From Hymenobacter wooponensis (GTDB taxonomy: Bacteria; Bacteroidota; Bacteroidia; Cytophagales; Hymenobacteraceae): a stretch of DNA of 64,000 bases. The stretch covers positions 558,001 through 622,000 of the forward strand of contig NZ_SRKZ01000004.1 of assembly GCF_004745865.1 (NCBI RefSeq), given 5' to 3'. The notes under the pieces are model-generated. The model was not told where the DNA came from. It saw only the letters and a program-made list of their open reading frames with translations, and searched no databases. Positions 61,069 through 64,000 of the stretch are shown in pieces. The translations under genes and the position numbers were made by a program. Positions within the stretch are counted from its first letter, which is position 1, and every line of letters starts with the position of its first letter.

Positions 61069-61584
61069 ATGGCTGATCCTATCCCTTCCCTGCTGCCCGA
61101 ACCTGATTTACTACAGGCCTACACGGGGCAAGTGCGCGTGCGCATCTGTGGCCTACTGGTGCGCAATGGGGCGCTGCTCCTTGCTGCTCACCGCGGCCTG
61201 CTGCCCCAGGATGCTCCGTTCTGGTCGCCACCCGGCGGGGGCTGGCAGTTTGGGGAGAGCCTGCAACAGTGCCTGCAGCGGGAGTTTGCCGAGGAAACTG
61301 GCCTAGCCGTAACGGTGGGCCGCTTTCTGCACCTGCATGAGTTTAAAAGCCCCACCCTACAGGCGCTGGAGCTGTTTTTTGAGGTGTTGCCCCTGGATGA
61401 AGATGCCGAGCCCCAGCTAGGCACCGACCCCGAACATAGCGCCGAGGCTCAACTTCTTACGCAGCTGCAGTTTGTGACGCCCCGCCAGCTAGGCCAGTTT
61501 CTGCCCACTCAGGTGCACCCCGTGCTACGCGACATCATCAGCACCGACGACGTATTCATTCCCCAGATTCGGTTTCAGCGCTAG
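61069..61584 (+). CDS. NUDIX hydrolase
   Basis: 171 residues. The NUDIX box GGGWQFGESLQQCLQREFAEETGLAV (Gly, two Glu pairs, metal-binding Glu cluster) is complete. Upstream is VRICGLLVRNGALLLAAHRG, typical of nucleoside diphosphate-linked X hydrolases. The substrate is unknown (dinucleoside polyphosphate or sugar nucleotide). It stands before DUF3822 with a 129-nt gap. Confidence 0.9.
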   Translation: MADPIPSLLPEPDLLQAYTGQVRVRICGLLVRNGALLLAAHRGLLPQDAPFWSPPGGGWQFGESLQQCLQREFAEETGLAVTVGRFLHLHEFKSPTLQALELFFEVLPLDEDAEPQLGTDPEHSAEAQLLTQLQFVTPRQLGQFLPTQVHPVLRDIISTDDVFIPQIRFQR

Positions 61585-61713
61585 CTCGTCTGCGTTGCTA
61601 GTGGCCAAGTAAGGTGGGTGGCCTAGCACTAAAGTGCTACACAGTTTGCGGCGGCGCAGCTGGCACTTGCGCGGAGGCTCTGTACCTTTAGCCCAACCTT
61701 TAGTTGTTTACCC

Positions 61714-62616
61714 GTGTCTGCCGATACTCTTGTTTCTTCCGCCGCGCCTATGCTCCACCCTGTTCCCGTTGCTCAGTACCGTCTGCGCGACGAAACCCTG
61801 GACCTCTCCAACCTGGCGGCGTATAACCTATACCTTACCGTAGGAGCGGCCGGTTTGCGCATTGGCGTAGCCGATGTTCGGCGCAACAAGTTTGTGGTGC
61901 TGGAAGATTATCAAACGACCTCTGATGCTACCTTATCGGGGCAGTTGCAGGCACTGGTGGCCCAACATGATCTGGTAGGCCAGGCTGGCTGGAACAAGGT
62001 GCGCCTAGCCGTTCAGAACCGACATTTCACTTTGCTGCCCGCTCCTCTTTTCCGGGCCGGCGACGAAGCTGCCTATCTACGCTTACACCATACGCTGGAC
62101 CCTCAGCTGGAAACCGTGCACCATTACACGCACGCCAGCCTGGAAGTAGTGAGCCTCTTTGCCGCCGAGAAAGCTCTTACGGAGTGGTTCCTCTCCGCCC
62201 ACCCCGAAGGGCGTCTGCTGCATCAAACCAGCGCCCTGCTCGAAGGCGTTGTTCACCAGAGTGAGCAGTCGGGGCCCCGCCGCGTGTATCTCAGCATTGG
62301 CCACCAGGAAGCTACCCTACTGGCCGTGCGCGACAAGCAGCCCGAATTTTGCAACGTATTTCCGTTTAGCACCCCCGAGGACCTGATTTACTACACCATT
62401 CTGGTGATGCAGGAGCTTCAGCTCAACCCCGATCAGGATTCCGTGGTAGTTTGGGGCGACTTGATGCACGACTCAGAGCTGTTCACCATCCTGCGCAAAT
62501 ATATTCGCAACATCCGCTTCGGCAACCGCCCCTTCGACCTGGGCTACAGTTACCGGCTGAATGACGTATTTGAGTACCGCTACTTCGAACTCTACGCCCT
62601 GCACCTCTGCGAATAG
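61714..62616 (+). CDS. DUF3822 family protein
   Basis: 300 residues from a GTG at 61714 (SADTLVSSAAPMLHPV). Family marks include LYLTVGAAGLRIGVADVRRNKFVVLEDYQ, NKVRLAVQNRHFTLLPAPLF, VYLSIGHQEATLLAVRDKQ and a C-terminal NRPFDLGYSYRLNDVFEYRYFELYALHLCE. It has an actin/ASKHA-like look. In other Bacteroidota it lies near rsmD and coaD; here coaD follows by 86 nt but rsmD is absent. Function unknown. Confidence 0.85.
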   Translation: MSADTLVSSAAPMLHPVPVAQYRLRDETLDLSNLAAYNLYLTVGAAGLRIGVADVRRNKFVVLEDYQTTSDATLSGQLQALVAQHDLVGQAGWNKVRLAVQNRHFTLLPAPLFRAGDEAAYLRLHHTLDPQLETVHHYTHASLEVVSLFAAEKALTEWFLSAHPEGRLLHQTSALLEGVVHQSEQSGPRRVYLSIGHQEATLLAVRDKQPEFCNVFPFSTPEDLIYYTILVMQELQLNPDQDSVVVWGDLMHDSELFTILRKYIRNIRFGNRPFDLGYSYRLNDVFEYRYFELYALHLCE

Positions 62617-62702
62617 GTGAAGTAGTAAGTTTGGCGTGCTACAGCACCACCTAGGCTACTTGCTCAACACCTGCACAATTTCACCTTTCCCCACTTCGCC
62701 TC

Positions 62703-63173
62703 ATGTCTCGCATTGCTTTGTTTCCCGGCTCTTTTGACCCTTTTACCAATGGGCATCTGGACGTGGTGCGGCGGGGAGTAGCGTTGTTTGACGAGGTGAT
62801 TATCTCAATTGGCAACAACAGCAGCAAGCAGCGCTACCTGCCCGTTGAGCAGATGATAGCCTTAATTGAGAAGGTGTTCCAAGATGAGCCACGGGTTTCA
62901 GTTTGCTCCTACAAAGGGCTAACGGCCGACTTCGCTCGCGAAATTGGGGCTCGGTATCTGCTGCGGGGACTGCGGAATACCACTGATTTCGAGTACGAGA
63001 ATACCATTGCTCAGGCCAACCGCCACGTCAATTCAGACTTAGAGACAGTGTTCCTGATTACCTCTCCCGCTCTGGCAGCCATTAGCAGCACCATTATTCG
63101 CGAAATTCACCGCTTCGGGGGCAACGTCGATGATTTTGTACCCTTCCAGCTGCCTGCCGCCAAAGAACAATAA
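62703..63173 (+). CDS. coaD: Pantetheine-phosphate adenylyltransferase
   Basis: 156 residues. The nucleotidyltransferase motifs are ALFPGSFDPFTNGHLDVV (TxGH-type site), SIGNNSSKQRYLP, and RGLRNTTDFEYENTIAQANR with ISSTIIREIHRFGGNV. It makes dephospho-CoA from 4'-phosphopantetheine, the penultimate step of CoA synthesis. Length and motif set are normal. It follows DUF3822 in the same orientation. Confidence 0.95.
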   Translation: MSRIALFPGSFDPFTNGHLDVVRRGVALFDEVIISIGNNSSKQRYLPVEQMIALIEKVFQDEPRVSVCSYKGLTADFAREIGARYLLRGLRNTTDFEYENTIAQANRHVNSDLETVFLITSPALAAISSTIIREIHRFGGNVDDFVPFQLPAAKEQ

Positions 63174-63214
63174 GGCGTAAGCAGGCTTCTGATACAAGCA
63201 CTTGCTCTCATGTA

Positions 63215-63706
63215 TCAGTTACGGGCCACAATGCGCAAGCCGGCTACTTTCTCCGAGCTATCCGATTCTGTGAAGGGCAACACGATGTAATGAGGAGAAG
63301 TTAAGCTGATGTTGCCCCGCTGCATCAACTCCTCCTCATTTGGGCCTACCAGTACAATGTCCCGCACTTTGCGCGTACGGGCATGAAACGCTACCACAAT
63401 TGTTTGACCATTATGGTCAAAGGTGTTGATCCACCCTTCCCCGTTGGTAAGCCGAAGCTGCTCGGCCGTGGGCTCTAGCCCTCTTTTGTCAGCGCTGGCT
63501 TCGTGAGCGGGGCCGAGCACTTGGCGCAATTCATCAATTGAGAGGCCTATAAGCTGCGCCACGTCTACGGCCACGGGCTGAGCGGACTTAGCAGGACGAG
63601 TTTTGACCACAGCCGCAGTTTCTACTGCCGACTGTGTACCCATGCAGCTCACCAAGGCCACTGGCAGTACCCCAAGTAGCACGAATGCGTAACGGTTTAA
63701 GCGCAT
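63215..63706 (-). CDS. Lipoprotein of unknown function
   Basis: 163 residues. The signal peptide ends with a lipobox (LPVALVSCMGTQ). A short Ala/Lys linker is followed by VAQLIGLSIDELRQVLGPAHEAS, which resembles the SmpA/BamE- or PASTA-like small fold, then WINTFDHNGQTIVVAFHARTRKVRDIVLV. I do not recognise it. It lies 17 nt downstream of a NUDIX gene and is probably cotranscribed. Confidence 0.65.
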   Translation of the reverse strand: MRLNRYAFVLLGVLPVALVSCMGTQSAVETAAVVKTRPAKSAQPVAVDVAQLIGLSIDELRQVLGPAHEASADKRGLEPTAEQLRLTNGEGWINTFDHNGQTIVVAFHARTRKVRDIVLVGPNEEELMQRGNISLTSPHYIVLPFTESDSSEKVAGLRIVARN

Positions 63707-63723
63707 AGGCTATCCGCTTTGTA

Positions 63724-64000
63724 TTACTTGGCAGGCTCCTTATTAGCGGGCGTTTCGCCGGCCACATCGCTGAGGTAATGGCGTACCACTAGCTCAATGC
63801 TGGCATACGAGTCGTGGAGCACGGCTAGGGCTTGCTGAGGCGTCATCCAGCGCACTTCCTCAATGTATTCCTCCGCCTGGGGCTTCATCAGCGAGTCGTC
63901 GAGGCAACGCATGATGTACCAGTTGGTCTTCTTGAGGATTTTGTTGCCGTTGTAGGCATAGGAGTGCCAAGTGCTGGGCAGCTCTTCGGCCAGCTCCACC
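63724..64000 (-). CDS. NUDIX hydrolase (5' end beyond window)
   Basis: Only the C-terminal 91-92 codons are present, running off the right edge. The segment STWHSYAYNGNKILKKTNWYIMRC and AEEYIEEVRWMTPQQALAVL are typical of the C-terminal half of NUDIX proteins, after the box, in Bacteroidota. The box itself is outside the window. The first in-window GTG is not the real start. Confidence 0.7.
   Translation of the reverse strand, partial: VELAEELPSTWHSYAYNGNKILKKTNWYIMRCLDDSLMKPQAEEYIEEVRWMTPQQALAVLHDSYASIELVVRHYLSDVAGETPANKEPAK

Noticed and set aside
1..64000. CRISPR arrays, tRNA or rRNA genes, IS elements, phage genes
   Set aside because: Looked for regularly spaced repeats, tRNA-like cloverleaf ends and transposase/integrase motifs; none seen by eye. 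A tRNA scan and profile search would be needed to exclude small or degenerate ones.

Overview
The window looks like a chromosomal segment of a Bacteroidota bacterium, most likely Hymenobacter or a close relative in the Cytophagales. The grounds are a PorV/PorQ-family outer-membrane protein next to a gingipain-type (C25) sortase-like peptidase, a large secreted protein ending in a type IX secretion sorting domain, promoters of the Bacteroidota type (TTG, about 20 nt, then TAnnTTTG), DUF4296, DUF1573, DUF3822 and BatA families, and the general absence of strong Shine-Dalgarno sites. Neighbouring genes look moderately GC-rich (my estimate, roughly 55 %). I see no rRNA, tRNA, CRISPR array, transposase, integrase or prophage gene.

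Layout. 0-4 kb (minus strand): a C25 peptidase cut by the left edge, preceded by a PorV/PorQ-type barrel. 3.9-7.0 kb (plus): PadR regulator and a large PspC/GIN-type envelope protein. 7.4-10.2 kb (minus): CCA-adding enzyme, threonylcarbamoyl-AMP synthase, methylmalonyl-CoA epimerase. 10.3-13.0 kb (plus): iscS, iscU, an unknown gene, iscA. 13.1-20.1 kb (minus): a small lipoprotein, the 1044-residue T9SS cargo, a YgiC-like ATP-grasp enzyme with a YgiB-like lipoprotein, and glutamate racemase. 20.2-31.4 kb is mostly plus: a polytopic membrane protein, an ABC-F ATPase, HPPD, a phosphosugar mutase and two tandem secreted barrel paralogues, with two small minus-strand genes (DUF952 and an acidic protein) at 24.1-25.0 kb. 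31.4-39.4 kb (minus): UbiB-like kinase, phasin-like protein, esterase, acyltransferase, retropepsin-like protease, MenC-type enzyme and a KGG stress protein. 39.6-51.4 kb (mostly plus): egtB and egtD, an aminotransferase, a MATE transporter, a DUF922 protein, a CsaA-like protein, a DUF58/unknown/BatA cluster, a strikingly AT-rich orphan gene, YggS and DUF423. 51.4-61 kb (minus): AraC regulator, hydrolase, two aldo/keto reductases, DUF1573, a RecD/Dda-type helicase, a TPR histidine kinase and a thioesterase. 61-64 kb: a NUDIX hydrolase, DUF3822 and coaD (plus), then a lipoprotein and a partial NUDIX gene (minus).

How the genes fit together. Most is ordinary housekeeping in short operons separated by clear hairpin terminators. 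The coherent systems are type IX secretion (sortase-like peptidase, barrel, cargo), Fe-S assembly (isc), ergothioneine synthesis (egtBD) and a partial Bat-type aerotolerance cluster.

The most unusual signal is not a gene. The decamer CTAGGCCA(C/G)T, on either strand, recurs tens of times across the window, often at gene ends. This is far above chance and resembles the way DNA-uptake or chromosome-organising words are distributed in other bacteria. Second-tier curiosities are the AT-rich orphan gene behind batA, the unknown gene and long hairpin inside the isc cluster, the hairpin pair at 7.28-7.45 kb, and REP-like intergenic palindromes.
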